Positions 1 to 6,584 are shown, counted from the stretch's first letter. The stretch: DNA of 9,154 nt from Spirochaetaceae bacterium (GCA_031280705.1 JAITGJ010000089.1:1-9154), one strand, 5' to 3'. Program-made: numbers and translations. The notes: generated from the sequence alone by a model not told the origin.

Positions 1-53
1 GCCGAGTCCCTGGCAGCGCCTCAGCCCCCCACGCCGGCCTTGTCCCGCCCACC
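1..53. other. Probably unreliable left edge of the assembly
   Basis: Within these bases the L2 reading frame stays open but loses its consensus. Expected I-D-F-(K/R)-R-D-K-x-G-V-P becomes I-S-D-G-G-R-D-K-A-G-V-G, and a TGA follows at 21-23. Neither other minus-strand frame of bases 1-32 gives recognisable L2 sequence. A cluster of substitutions limited to the terminal bases, in a universally essential gene, fits sequence error at a contig end better than biology. This is inference; the sequence shows only the loss of consensus and the stop. Confidence 0.6.
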
Positions 54-251
54 ATCACTGATCCGGTAACGCCGCCTATGGCCGCCGCCCTTGTGCCGCA
101 CGCTGATGCGTCCGTTCCAGTCCCGGCCCGCCCGTTCCGCACGACCCACCGTAAGGGACTTTTCCGGGGCGCTCCGGGTAATGTCCGAACGGTCAAGGCT
201 TATCCACTGCCTCATGCCGGGGGTAACCGGCTTATACGTCTTGATGCCCAT
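21..251 (-). CDS. rplB: 50S ribosomal protein L2, N-terminal part only
   Basis: L2 binds 23S rRNA near the peptidyl-transferase centre and helps subunits associate. The start MGIKTYKPVTPGMR and the segment NGRISVRHKGGGHRRRYR (about residues 46-63) are the L2 N-terminal RNA-binding pattern. A full protein is about 275 aa, whereas only 76 codons are readable before TGA at 21-23 and the window edge. The ATG at 249-251 lies two bases past the rplW stop, with a GAGGGAG ribosome-binding site inside the end of rplW. Residues 1-64 look sound. Residues 65-76 deviate (G-G where F-K/R is expected, G for the conserved P of GVP), so the stop is probably a sequencing artefact and not a real truncation. Gene order rplW-rplB is normal for an S10 operon. 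Confidence 0.85.
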   Translation of the reverse strand: MGIKTYKPVTPGMRQWISLDRSDITRSAPEKSLTVGRAERAGRDWNGRISVRHKGGGHRRRYRISDGGRDKAGVGG

Positions 252-253
252 TC

Positions 254-538
254 CTACACTCCCTCAAAGAGGCTGATCTTCTCGTCCCGGGGAAGGCGGA
301 CAATAGCCTTTTTCCAGGACGGGGTATAGCCCGCGCGGTTACGCTGGCGTTTGGGTTTGCCGCCCACCACCATGACGTTACAGGAAATGGGGTGCACATT
401 GAAAAGTTTGGCCACCGCTTCCTTGATCTGTATCTTGGTCGCGGCGGGATCAACCTTAAAAACATATTTGCCCTCTTCCCGCAAAAGGTTCGCCTTTTCG
501 GAAAGGACCGGCTCTATCAGGATTTTTTCGTAGATCAT
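254..538 (-). CDS. rplW: 50S ribosomal protein L23
   Basis: L23 sits at the exit of the nascent peptide tunnel and docks trigger factor and SRP. The 94-aa product has family length and features: the start IYEKILIEPVLSEKA, the core YVFKVDPAATKIQIKEAV, and the basic loop GKPKRQRNRAG followed by PSWKKAIVRL near residues 74-82. The ATG (536-538) overlaps the rplD stop as TAATG. Its ribosome-binding site, GGAGG seven bases upstream, is made of the Glu codons that end L4, so translation is probably coupled. The TAG stop at 254-256 is two bases before the rplB start. Nothing is missing or odd in this copy. Confidence 0.96.
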   Translation of the reverse strand: MIYEKILIEPVLSEKANLLREEGKYVFKVDPAATKIQIKEAVAKLFNVHPISCNVMVVGGKPKRQRNRAGYTPSWKKAIVRLPRDEKISLFEGV

Positions 539-1176
539 TATTCCGCCTCCTCTTCCCCGCGGTAAAAGCCGTTGAGGTTTTTCGCGGCGGATTCCATAAG
601 CAGCACCCGGCGTCCGTAAAAAAGATCGTGGGCCCGGAGCCGGTTCCAGGAGAGAAATGAAAGGAAGGGGATATTGGCCCCCGCCCGCTTTACCCGCCCG
701 TCATCGTCTTTAAGGATGATGACCGTCCGCTCGTTTTTGCCAAAGGAGCGGAGGATACCCGCAAGGTCCTTTGTCTTTCCCGACTCAATCGAGAAATCTT
801 CCACGATTTTAAGATTATCGCTCTGGATTTTGAGGCTTAAAATGGTCTTCATGGCGAGCCGCTTGGCCTTTTTCGGGATGGAATACGAAAAATCCCGCAG
901 CTTTGGACCGAACATGGTGCCGCCGCCCACATTGATGGGGGATTTCTTGTCCCCCCGGCGGGCGCGGCCCGTACCCTTCTGTTTGTAGGGCTTGGCGTTT
1001 GAGCCGTGTACTTCCCCCCGGTCCTTTGTGCTGGCCGTTCCAAGCCGCCGGTTGGCAAGCTCGTTGTTGATGGCGTACCAAATCACGTCCTCATTAACGG
1101 GAAGGCCGAAAACGGAATCGTCCAGTTCCAGCGTACCCTTTTCCCTGCCGTCTATTGCGTATACCGTGCGATTCAT
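538..1176 (-). CDS. rplD: 50S ribosomal protein L4
   Basis: L4 is an early assembly protein of the large subunit, and its long loop lines the peptide exit tunnel. The 212-aa product shows the tunnel loop AKPYKQKGTGRARRGDKKSP (about residues 63-82) with the invariant KGTGRAR that macrolide-resistance mutations hit in other bacteria. It also has the GGGTMFGPKLRDFSYSIPKK segment and the C-terminal domain (VIILKDDDGR, NIPFLSFLSWNRLRAHDLF). I chose the ATG at 1174-1176: AGGA lies about 7 bases before it, while the in-frame GTG at 1177-1179 sits too close to that site. Seven bases separate it from the rplC stop. The C-terminal Glu codons double as the rplW ribosome-binding site. In gamma-proteobacteria L4 autoregulates the S10 operon; I see no evidence for that here. 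Confidence 0.96.
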   Translation of the reverse strand: MNRTVYAIDGREKGTLELDDSVFGLPVNEDVIWYAINNELANRRLGTASTKDRGEVHGSNAKPYKQKGTGRARRGDKKSPINVGGGTMFGPKLRDFSYSIPKKAKRLAMKTILSLKIQSDNLKIVEDFSIESGKTKDLAGILRSFGKNERTVIILKDDDGRVKRAGANIPFLSFLSWNRLRAHDLFYGRRVLLMESAAKNLNGFYRGEEEAE

Positions 1177-1183
1177 CACATTC

Positions 1184-1804
1184 CTACTTCTTTACCGCGG
1201 CCCGTACCACCACGACGCCCTTGTTGATCCCCGGGACCGCGCCGCGAACCATGATAAGCTGTTTCTCAGGATCAAGGCGAATCACCCTGAGACTAAGCAC
1301 CGTTGTCTTTTCCCGGCCCATGCGTCCGGGCAGTTTAACGTTTTTAAACGTCTTGTGGGGATAGGTGGACTGGCCGGTCGAACCCGGTTCCCGGTGAAAT
1401 TTTGAACCGTGGGACGCCCGTCCCCCGCCAAACCCGTAGCGTTTTACCACGCCCTGGAACCCTTTCCCCTTGGACACCCCGGTAACATCCACATAACGGA
1501 TGCCCTCAAAAAGCTCCGCGCCCAGCGTGGCCCCGGCGGCGGCTTCTTTTTCAAAATCCCGGAATTCCCGGATCAGTTTTTTGGGGGCGATCCCTTCGGG
1601 AAACTGCCCCCGGTACGGTTTCAGCACCCGTGAACTTTTCATGTCCCCGACGCCGAGCAGTACGGCGTTATAGCCGTCCTTTTCCGCTTCTTTCCGGGCA
1701 ATAACCGTGTTCGGCGGAACCTTGAGCACCGTTACCGGCACCAGATTCCCCTCGTCATCAAAGACCTGGGTCATTCCCGCTTTTGTGGCCATAAGCCCGA
1801 TCAT
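1184..1804 (-). CDS. rplC: 50S ribosomal protein L3
   Basis: L3 initiates folding of 23S rRNA, and its extension reaches towards the peptidyl-transferase centre. The product is 206 aa, the usual length. It begins MIGLMATKAGMTQVFDDEGN and has the central motif VTGVSKGKGFQGVVKRYGFGGGRASHGSKFHREPGS in register (about residues 107-142), followed by KLPGRMG (157-163). The frame stays open upstream to 2002, but that stretch is not L3-like. GGAG at six bases favours the second of two adjacent ATGs (1802-1804); the first (1805-1807) is only three bases from it. The spacing to rpsJ is unusually long at 175 bp and holds hairpins, described separately. Downstream, rplD follows after seven bases. Confidence 0.95.
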   Translation of the reverse strand: MIGLMATKAGMTQVFDDEGNLVPVTVLKVPPNTVIARKEAEKDGYNAVLLGVGDMKSSRVLKPYRGQFPEGIAPKKLIREFRDFEKEAAAGATLGAELFEGIRYVDVTGVSKGKGFQGVVKRYGFGGGRASHGSKFHREPGSTGQSTYPHKTFKNVKLPGRMGREKTTVLSLRVIRLDPEKQLIMVRGAVPGINKGVVVVRAAVKK

Positions 1805-1836
1805 CATCCGCTCCAAACCGCACGCTATCCCGAAAC

Positions 1837-1851
1837 GCCCTTTTTGAGGGC
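1837..1851 (-). other. Small hairpin before rplC
   Basis: On the minus strand this reads GCCCT-CAAAA-AGGGC, a five-pair stem with a five-base loop, about 33 bases before the rplC ATG. No U-run follows (GTTTCGG), so it is not an intrinsic terminator. It could be a leader structure or part of the same inserted element as the palindrome at 1870-1890. Confidence 0.5.
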
Positions 1852-1869
1852 TGCGGGACCGTCTGCGGC

Positions 1870-1890
1870 GTGAAATGCGTGGCATTTCAC
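1870..1890. repeat. Perfect 9-bp inverted repeat in the rpsJ-rplC gap
   Basis: GTGAAATGC (1870-1878) and GCATTTCAC (1882-1890) are exact inverted copies around a three-base GTG centre. The stem lies in the otherwise unexplained 175-bp gap between rpsJ and rplC, where most bacteria have only a few tens of bases. It has no T-run on either side. A TACAAT box (complement at 1926-1931) lies just upstream on the minus strand, but I find no matching -35, so an internal promoter is only a possibility. I cannot tell whether this is an RNA regulatory stem or a copy of a dispersed palindromic repeat. Confidence 0.75.
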
Positions 1891-1979
1891 CTTTGCTATT
1901 AAAAACCTGCAATAAAACAACGTTTATTGTACCGCCGGAACCGCGCCGCCGTTCATCGCCGCGCGCGGGCCGGACCGGT

Positions 1980-2288
1980 TTACTGTTTAATCTCCACGTC
2001 AACGCCCGCGGGCAGTTCCAGTTTCATCAGGGAATCCATCACCTCGGAGGAAGGACTGATAATGTCTATCAACCGCTTGTGGGTCCGCATCTCGAACTGT
2101 TCGCGGGACTTCTTGTTCACATGAGGTGAACGAAGCACCGTTATTTTGTTGAAACGGGTCGGCAGCGGAATGGGTCCGGTTACCTTGGCGCCCGCTTTTT
2201 GCACCGTTGAAACGATGGATTTCGCGCTCTGGTCTATCAATTCCACATCAAAACCGCGTAACCGCACGCGAATTCGTTCCTTGGCCAT
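1980..2288 (-). CDS. rpsJ: 30S ribosomal protein S10 (NusE)
   Basis: S10 is a head protein of the small subunit and, as NusE, also joins the NusB antitermination complex. The 102-aa product has family length and signatures throughout: ERIRVRLRGFDVELIDQSA at the start, the loop VTGPIPLPTRFNKITVLRSPHVNKKSREQFEMRTHKRLI in register (residues 36-74), and the ending LELPAGVDVEIKQ. Val57, next to which tetracycline-related changes occur in other species, is the normal residue. The start ATG (2286-2288) has a GGAGG site five bases upstream. The open frame further upstream crosses the tuf-rpsJ terminator and is not coding. It is the first S10-operon gene and follows tuf by 82 bp containing two hairpins. 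Confidence 0.97.
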   Translation of the reverse strand: MAKERIRVRLRGFDVELIDQSAKSIVSTVQKAGAKVTGPIPLPTRFNKITVLRSPHVNKKSREQFEMRTHKRLIDIISPSSEVMDSLMKLELPAGVDVEIKQ

Positions 2289-2303
2289 TATTCCTCCAGG
2301 ATT

Positions 2304-2323
2304 GTTTTGCGCAGAGGCAAAAC
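2304..2323 (-). promoter_or_regulatory. Second hairpin in the rpsJ leader
   Basis: On the minus strand GTTTTGC-CTCTGC-GCAAAAC forms a perfect seven-pair stem with a six-base loop. It begins immediately after the U-run of the preceding terminator and ends a few bases before the rpsJ ribosome-binding site. It may protect the 5' end of a processed rpsJ mRNA, or affect translation. Both roles are inference. Confidence 0.6.
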
Positions 2324-2324
2324 C

Positions 2325-2358
2325 AAAAACCGCTGTCCCGGCTATTCCGGAACAGCGG
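2325..2358 (-). terminator. Intrinsic terminator between tuf and rpsJ
   Basis: On the minus strand a 12-pair stem (2358-2347 with 2341-2330, one G-U pair) closes a five-base AATAG-type loop and is followed directly by TTTTT, then GG and four more Ts. It starts 13 bases after the tuf stop. The structure is a textbook rho-independent terminator, yet the S10 genes lie 40 bases further on with no clear promoter of their own. Incomplete termination, tuning the ratio of EF-Tu to ribosomal protein mRNA, is the likely role. Confidence 0.85.
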
Positions 2359-2370
2359 CGCCATAAAGCG

Positions 2371-3561
<1,191 letters not shown>

Positions 3562-3584
3562 TCCATGTCCTCCTCAGGGCATTA

Positions 3585-3644
3585 GCCGGGGTAATCGAAT
3601 TACGCCGGTCTGTAAAACTCGAAAATCGCTGGGCGTACCCCGGC
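3585..3644 (-). promoter_or_regulatory. Long-range inverted repeat in the tuf leader
   Basis: GCCGGGGTA (3585-3593) and TACCCCGGC (3636-3644) are perfect nine-base complements 42 bases apart. Both lie inside the predicted tuf 5' untranslated region, which starts near 3657. Folding would give a long hairpin that ends about ten bases before the ribosome-binding site. It resembles no riboswitch I know. A growth-related leader control or mRNA stabiliser is possible. Confidence 0.6.
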
Positions 3645-3663
3645 GGAATTCACCGGGATGGGC

Positions 3664-3692
3664 AGTATAGCCAATCATTCAAAAGAATGCAA
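3664..3692 (-). promoter_or_regulatory. Sigma-70-type promoter of tuf
   Basis: On the minus strand the -35 box TTGCAT (3692-3687) is separated by exactly 17 bp from the -10 box TATACT (3669-3664), one base from consensus. Transcription would begin near 3657 and give a leader of about 95 nt before tuf. It lets tuf, and by read-through the S10 genes, be expressed independently of rpsL-rpsG. Confidence 0.75.
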
Positions 3693-4038
3693 GGCTCCGC
3701 CCCGCGCGGCCCAACACCGCGATCGGGCGTCTCTCATCCGCCGGAAACACCGTTTCCGGACGCGCGGTTCCATTTATGATGGGATCAAGGTAAAACGATA
3801 CGGAAAACAGCGGCCCCCTCCGCGAGGAGTTCCGCACAACCGCTATCCTGTTCCACCTGTCTCATCTTCACACGGGAAGCACGGCGGCATAACCGCCCGC
3901 CCAGGGGGCATCTTCCCCGATGATCGGTTTGGAGCAACCGCCGCGCACAAAAACCGCGAAGCGCGGGGTATACCCGTTCCGCTTCCCCGCGCGGCAGACA
4001 GCTCCCGGCGTAAAACGCCGGTTCAATTTTCAAACAAC
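3693..4038. other. Non-coding spacer between rpsG and tuf
   Basis: No convincing gene lies here. The longest minus-strand frame (4033-3785) begins at TTG without a ribosome-binding site and resembles nothing known to me. Two short perfect hairpins are visible. CCGGAAAC/GTTTCCGG (3741-3748 and 3752-3759) and CCGGCGT/ACGCCGG (4005-4011 and 4015-4021) each have a three-base loop, and neither is followed by a T-run on the minus strand. In many bacteria this position is occupied by fusA; no trace of an EF-G gene remains. Confidence 0.65.
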
Positions 4039-4062
4039 GCGCGGCGGATTATCCGCCCGCGC
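4039..4062 (-). terminator. Terminator-like hairpin after rpsG
   Basis: Twelve bases past the rpsG stop, the minus strand folds into a ten-pair G+C-rich stem (GCGC and GGCGGA-type arms with one bulged base) around a three-base loop. It is followed by GTTGTTTG, a weak T-rich run. It is a plausible but imperfect intrinsic terminator for the rpsL-rpsG unit, and fits tuf having its own promoter downstream. Confidence 0.5.
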
Positions 4063-4073
4063 GGCGGGTCGGC

Positions 4074-4544
4074 CTACCAGCGGTAGTGGGCAAACGCCTT
4101 ATTGGCTTCCGCCATTTTGTGGGTATCTTCGCGCTTTTTGAACGCCGTACCCGTACTATTATACGCGTCGAGCAATTCCGCGGCAAGCCGTTCGTCCATG
4201 CCCCGGCCGCTCCGCGCGCGCGCGGCGTTAATGATCCAGCGCATCCCCAGGGCTTCCCGCCGGGAATCCCGGATTTCGATGGGCACCTGATACGTCGCGC
4301 CGCCCACCCGCCGGGACTTTACCTCAAGGAGGGGCTTTACGTTATCAATCGCCTTGAGAAATACGTCGAGGGGTTCCTTTCCGGCTTTTTCCCCCGCCGT
4401 CTCCAGCGCCCGGTGCACGATACGGAGGGACACGGAACGCTTGCCCTCCCACATCATCCGGTTGACGAATTTGGAAACCACCACGCTGTTGTATTTGGGA
4501 TCCGGAAGTATGCCCCGGTCAATACTCTTTTTCTTTCTTCCCAT
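4074..4544 (-). CDS. rpsG: 30S ribosomal protein S7
   Basis: S7 nucleates assembly of the 30S head and contacts tRNA at the E site. The 156-aa product is full length. It starts MGRKKKSIDRGILPDPKYNS, carries VSKFVNRMMWEGKRS (23-37), the core NVKPLLEVKSRRVGGATYQVP in register (68-88) and the C-terminal helices with RWIINAARAR (102-111), and ends HYRW. The ATG (4542-4544) is 12 bases beyond the rpsL stop, with a weak GGCGGG site, so coupling to rpsL is likely. Downstream there is a hairpin and then a long spacer instead of fusA. Confidence 0.97.
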   Translation of the reverse strand: MGRKKKSIDRGILPDPKYNSVVVSKFVNRMMWEGKRSVSLRIVHRALETAGEKAGKEPLDVFLKAIDNVKPLLEVKSRRVGGATYQVPIEIRDSRREALGMRWIINAARARSGRGMDERLAAELLDAYNSTGTAFKKREDTHKMAEANKAFAHYRW

Positions 4545-4556
4545 ATCGAGACCCGC

Positions 4557-4931
4557 CTACGCCTTGGGCCGTTTGGCGCCGTATTTGGAGCGGCTCCGCT
4601 TCCGGTCTTCCACGCCCAGCGTATCCTTGGCGCCCCGGATAATGTGATAGCGAACGCCGGGGAGGTCCTTGACCCGCCCGCCGCGGACCAGCACCGCCGA
4701 GTGCTCCTGCAAATTGTGCCCAATACCGGGGATATAGGCGGTAACCTCGGTACCGTGGGAAAGACGCACACGGGCGACCTTCCGCAGGGCCGAATTGGGC
4801 TTCTTCGGCGTAACCGTCATAACACGGGTACAGACCCCCCGTTTTTGGGGACAGGACTGAAGCGCCGGCGACTTCGTCTTGGAAGCGGCCTTTTGCCGTC
4901 CAAAACGAACCAACTGGTTAATTGTAGGCAT
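4557..4931 (-). CDS. rpsL: 30S ribosomal protein S12
   Basis: S12 forms part of the decoding centre and sets translational accuracy. The 124-aa product has the family start MPTINQLVRFGR, the loop TPKKPNSALRKVARVRL (41-57), EVTAYIPGIGHNLQEHS (62-78) and VRGGRVKDLPGVRYH (82-96), and ends in the standard basic tail KRPKA. The lysines at 44 and 88 (E. coli Lys43/Lys88 loops, depending on counting) and the aspartate at 89 are the usual ones, so no streptomycin-resistance substitution is present there. The ATG (4929-4931) has AGGGAG about ten bases upstream. A good promoter about 75 bases upstream makes it the first gene of its unit. In T. pallidum, as I remember, rpsL follows rpoC; here a cyclic-nucleotide-binding protein gene is upstream. 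Confidence 0.97.
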   Translation of the reverse strand: MPTINQLVRFGRQKAASKTKSPALQSCPQKRGVCTRVMTVTPKKPNSALRKVARVRLSHGTEVTAYIPGIGHNLQEHSAVLVRGGRVKDLPGVRYHIIRGAKDTLGVEDRKRSRSKYGAKRPKA

Positions 4932-4973
4932 GAACGAAAAACTCCCTTAAACCGCGATAATACGGCACAGCGC

Positions 4974-4986
4974 GCCCCACCGGGGC
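4974..4986 (-). promoter_or_regulatory. Small hairpin in the rpsL leader
   Basis: GCCCC and GGGGC pair around a three-base loop close to the predicted 5' end of the rpsL transcript, between the promoter and the ribosome-binding site. It is short but fully G-C. A role in mRNA stability is possible and unproven. Confidence 0.4.
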
Positions 4987-5003
4987 CGCCAAACAACTTC
5001 GTT

Positions 5004-5032
5004 ACTCTATCAGACAAAAAAAAATTGATCAA
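5004..5032 (-). promoter_or_regulatory. Sigma-70-type promoter of rpsL-rpsG
   Basis: The minus strand shows TTGATC (5032-5027), a 17-bp spacer rich in T, then TAGAGT (5009-5004). Each box has four of six consensus bases, and the surroundings are by far the most A+T-rich in the window. Transcription would start near 4997, giving a leader of about 65 nt before rpsL. Confidence 0.7.
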
Positions 5033-5055
5033 GAGGGTTTGAAGAAATTTTCGTG

Positions 5056-5097
5056 AAATTCCGGGAATTTTTTTTCGCCGCCCGCCGCCGGGGCGGC
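5056..5097 (-). other. Two hairpins downstream of the cyclic-nucleotide-binding gene
   Basis: Beyond the stop at 5103 the minus strand has a seven-pair stem GCCGCCC/GGGCGGC (5097-5091 with 5083-5077). A run of eight As follows, then a second short palindrome, AAATTCC/GGAATTT (5056-5070). The run is A, not U, in the transcript, so this is not a standard intrinsic terminator. Where transcription of the upstream gene ends is unclear. Confidence 0.45.
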
Positions 5098-5102
5098 CTA
5101 CC

Positions 5103-6338
5103 CTATTTGACGGCCATTTTCCGGGCGGCTTCGCGCTGTTCCATTTTCATGAAAATATCCGCCTGGCGCACAATTTCCATAACATCGGTGGTTACGATAC
5201 GGTCCTTTTGGGGAAGCACCTTGCGTTTTTCAAAAACCTTCTGGAGCAGGAGATTACCCTCGTTCTTGGAAAGTCCCACCATATTGATAAGTTCTTTTGC
5301 GCCGAAATCAAACTCGTAGGGGGCGTGCATATTGAGGGGCACCCCTGCCCGCAGGAGTTGAATGAGCAGGGCGTCCCACACCCGCCCCAGCGGATTTTTG
5401 ATGAGGGTATTGGTAAGCTGCTTGTAAATGAGCCATATCCGCTCGGCGAGCATGGTGGTAAGCCGGGCGATCATCTGGGGCTGGTTCTCCACCAGGCGCT
5501 CAAAATTGCCCCGGTTCACCGCCATGACCGTGCAGGGCGCGTAGGCGACGGCGGAAGCGGCCCGGGGCTTCGATTCGAGGAGGGCCATTTCCCCGAAAAT
5601 ATCCCCGTCCCGGAGCAGGGCGATAAGCACTTCGTTATTTTCAACAATTTTGACGATTTTGACGGCCCCGGTTTTGATAATAAAAAGCTCGTCCCCGCTT
5701 TCGCCTTCGGCAAAGATCATCGTATCCTTGGGGTACAGGCGGTTAAATTCGGCCTTGTCCGGCTCCAGCACCGCGTCCTTGATATAGGGGGCGATCTTCA
5801 TCAGCCGCTCACGGGCGACGGCGGCGTTGGGGCCGGGCGGACTGGCCGCGAGGAATTTATTGTAGGCATAAAAGGCCAGCGTAAAACTTCCCTGCCGGGT
5901 ATAGTACTCGGCCACGTTAAATATCTGCATAAGGCTGTCTGACTCGGCAACGCCGCCCTTGAAGGTCCGCTCGGCGAGGGCGTTGTCGAGAAAGCGCATG
6001 CGCCGGGAGAATTGCAGAATGATCTTCATGGCGATGGGCGCGTTGAGCTGCAGCAGGGGAACGAACTGTTCCCGGTCCACGGTGATGAGGACACATTCGG
6101 TCAGCGCCTGGGCGGTCTCGATGTGGGGATGGCGGGACATGGTGGCGACCACGCCGAAAAAATCACCCGGACCGAGGAGGCCGCTCCCCTCATCGGCCAC
6201 CACTTCGCTTTTCCGGGTAATAAAAATTTTTCCTTCCTTAATAATGTAAAACTGATTGGCGATGTCGAGCTTCCCCTCAACAACGATCAAGGATCCCTTG
6301 GGAAAATGGAGAAATTTAAGCTGTAATGGTCCAGGCAT
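5103..6338 (-). CDS. Dual cyclic-nucleotide-binding-domain protein with Crp-like C-terminus
   Basis: This 411-aa protein probably senses a cyclic nucleotide and may regulate transcription. Domain 1 (about 8-120) has the beta-roll pattern, but its phosphate cassette reads DFFGVVATMSRHPHIETA (59-76): the usual Glu is Val63 and the usual Arg is His72. A helical linker (about 125-190) contains AEYYTRQGSFTLAFYAYNKF, a TPR-like pair. Domain 2 (about 198-310) has an intact cassette, FGEMALLESKPRAA (248-261), with Glu250 and Arg259. Residues 343-390 (FGAKELINMVGLSKNEGNLL onward) resemble a Crp-family winged helix. No signal peptide or membrane segment is visible. The ATG (6336-6338) has GGAGG four to five bases upstream and lies 26 bases after tRNA-Leu. 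Longer starts would read through the tRNA and are wrong. Target and ligand are unknown. Confidence 0.88.
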   Translation of the reverse strand: MPGPLQLKFLHFPKGSLIVVEGKLDIANQFYIIKEGKIFITRKSEVVADEGSGLLGPGDFFGVVATMSRHPHIETAQALTECVLITVDREQFVPLLQLNAPIAMKIILQFSRRMRFLDNALAERTFKGGVAESDSLMQIFNVAEYYTRQGSFTLAFYAYNKFLAASPPGPNAAVARERLMKIAPYIKDAVLEPDKAEFNRLYPKDTMIFAEGESGDELFIIKTGAVKIVKIVENNEVLIALLRDGDIFGEMALLESKPRAASAVAYAPCTVMAVNRGNFERLVENQPQMIARLTTMLAERIWLIYKQLTNTLIKNPLGRVWDALLIQLLRAGVPLNMHAPYEFDFGAKELINMVGLSKNEGNLLLQKVFEKRKVLPQKDRIVTTDVMEIVRQADIFMKMEQREAARKMAVK

Positions 6339-6364
6339 GACCCCTCCACAATTTTTCGTATACA

Positions 6365-6447
6365 TGCCGGGGATGAGATTCGAACTCACACGGCCTTGCG
6401 GCCAGGGGATTTTAAGTCCCCGGTGTCTACCATTCCACCACCCCGGC
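6365..6447 (-). tRNA. tRNA-Leu (anticodon UAA)
   Basis: The minus strand folds as a type II tRNA of 83 nt. The acceptor stem is GCCGGGG (6447-6441) paired with CCCCGGC (6372-6366), with discriminator A (6365). The anticodon stem GGGGA/TCCCC encloses CTTAAAA with anticodon TAA. The long variable arm GGCC-GCAA-GGCC and the T loop GTTCGAATC complete the fold. CCA is not encoded. The long variable arm and the UAA anticodon identify leucine. A promoter lies about 110 bp upstream, with tandem repeats between it and the tRNA; the cyclic-nucleotide-binding gene starts 26 bases downstream. Confidence 0.97.
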
Positions 6448-6453
6448 CTCATC

Positions 6454-6525
6454 GCATTCACTGAATGCGCCGCACTCGCTGAATGCGCCGCATCCGCTGA
6501 ATGCGCCGCTTCCGGCGAACGCACC
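6454..6525. repeat. Four 18-bp tandem palindromic repeats before tRNA-Leu
   Basis: Units lie at 6454-6471, 6472-6489, 6490-6507 and 6508-6525. The first three share GCxxTCxxTGAATGCGCC-type sequence and the fourth is more diverged. The first contains the near-perfect palindrome GCATTCA-C-TGAATGC. In the minus-strand RNA, most differences in units 2-4 are G-U pairs, so each unit can still form a hairpin. The block ends six bases before the tRNA 5' end and lies downstream of the predicted promoter, so it would form the pre-tRNA leader. Confidence 0.9.
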
Positions 6526-6555
6526 CGCCCCGCAGCATATCTCCGCGCAAAAAAC

Positions 6556-6584
6556 AGCATATCCCCGGGCGGAAAAGCGGTCAA
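6556..6584 (-). promoter_or_regulatory. Sigma-70-type promoter of tRNA-Leu
   Basis: On the minus strand TTGACC (6584-6579, five of six consensus bases) is followed after exactly 17 bp by TATGCT (6561-6556, four of six). The start point would be near 6549, about 100 nt before the mature tRNA. The tRNA and the cyclic-nucleotide-binding gene have no other visible promoter, so it may serve both. A second GATATGCTG copy (6533-6541) lacks a -35. Confidence 0.75.

Noticed and set aside
1805..2002. Arg-rich N-terminal extension of L3 or a separate small basic protein
   Set aside because: It overlaps the rpsJ end and hairpins and has no family match. L3 conventionally begins at MIGL, where a GGAG site is present.
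3785..4033. 82-codon minus-strand frame between rpsG and tuf
   Set aside because: It has a TTG start without a ribosome-binding site, Arg/Cys-rich composition typical of random G+C-rich frames, and no family resemblance.
6454..6525. CRISPR array
   Set aside because: The units are directly adjacent with no spacers, and the 18-bp repeats are far shorter than CRISPR repeats. No cas gene is present.
6339..6584. N-terminal extension of the cyclic-nucleotide-binding protein
   Set aside because: The in-frame extension translates tRNA-Leu and the tandem repeats. The ATG at 6338 has a strong ribosome-binding site and begins the domain.
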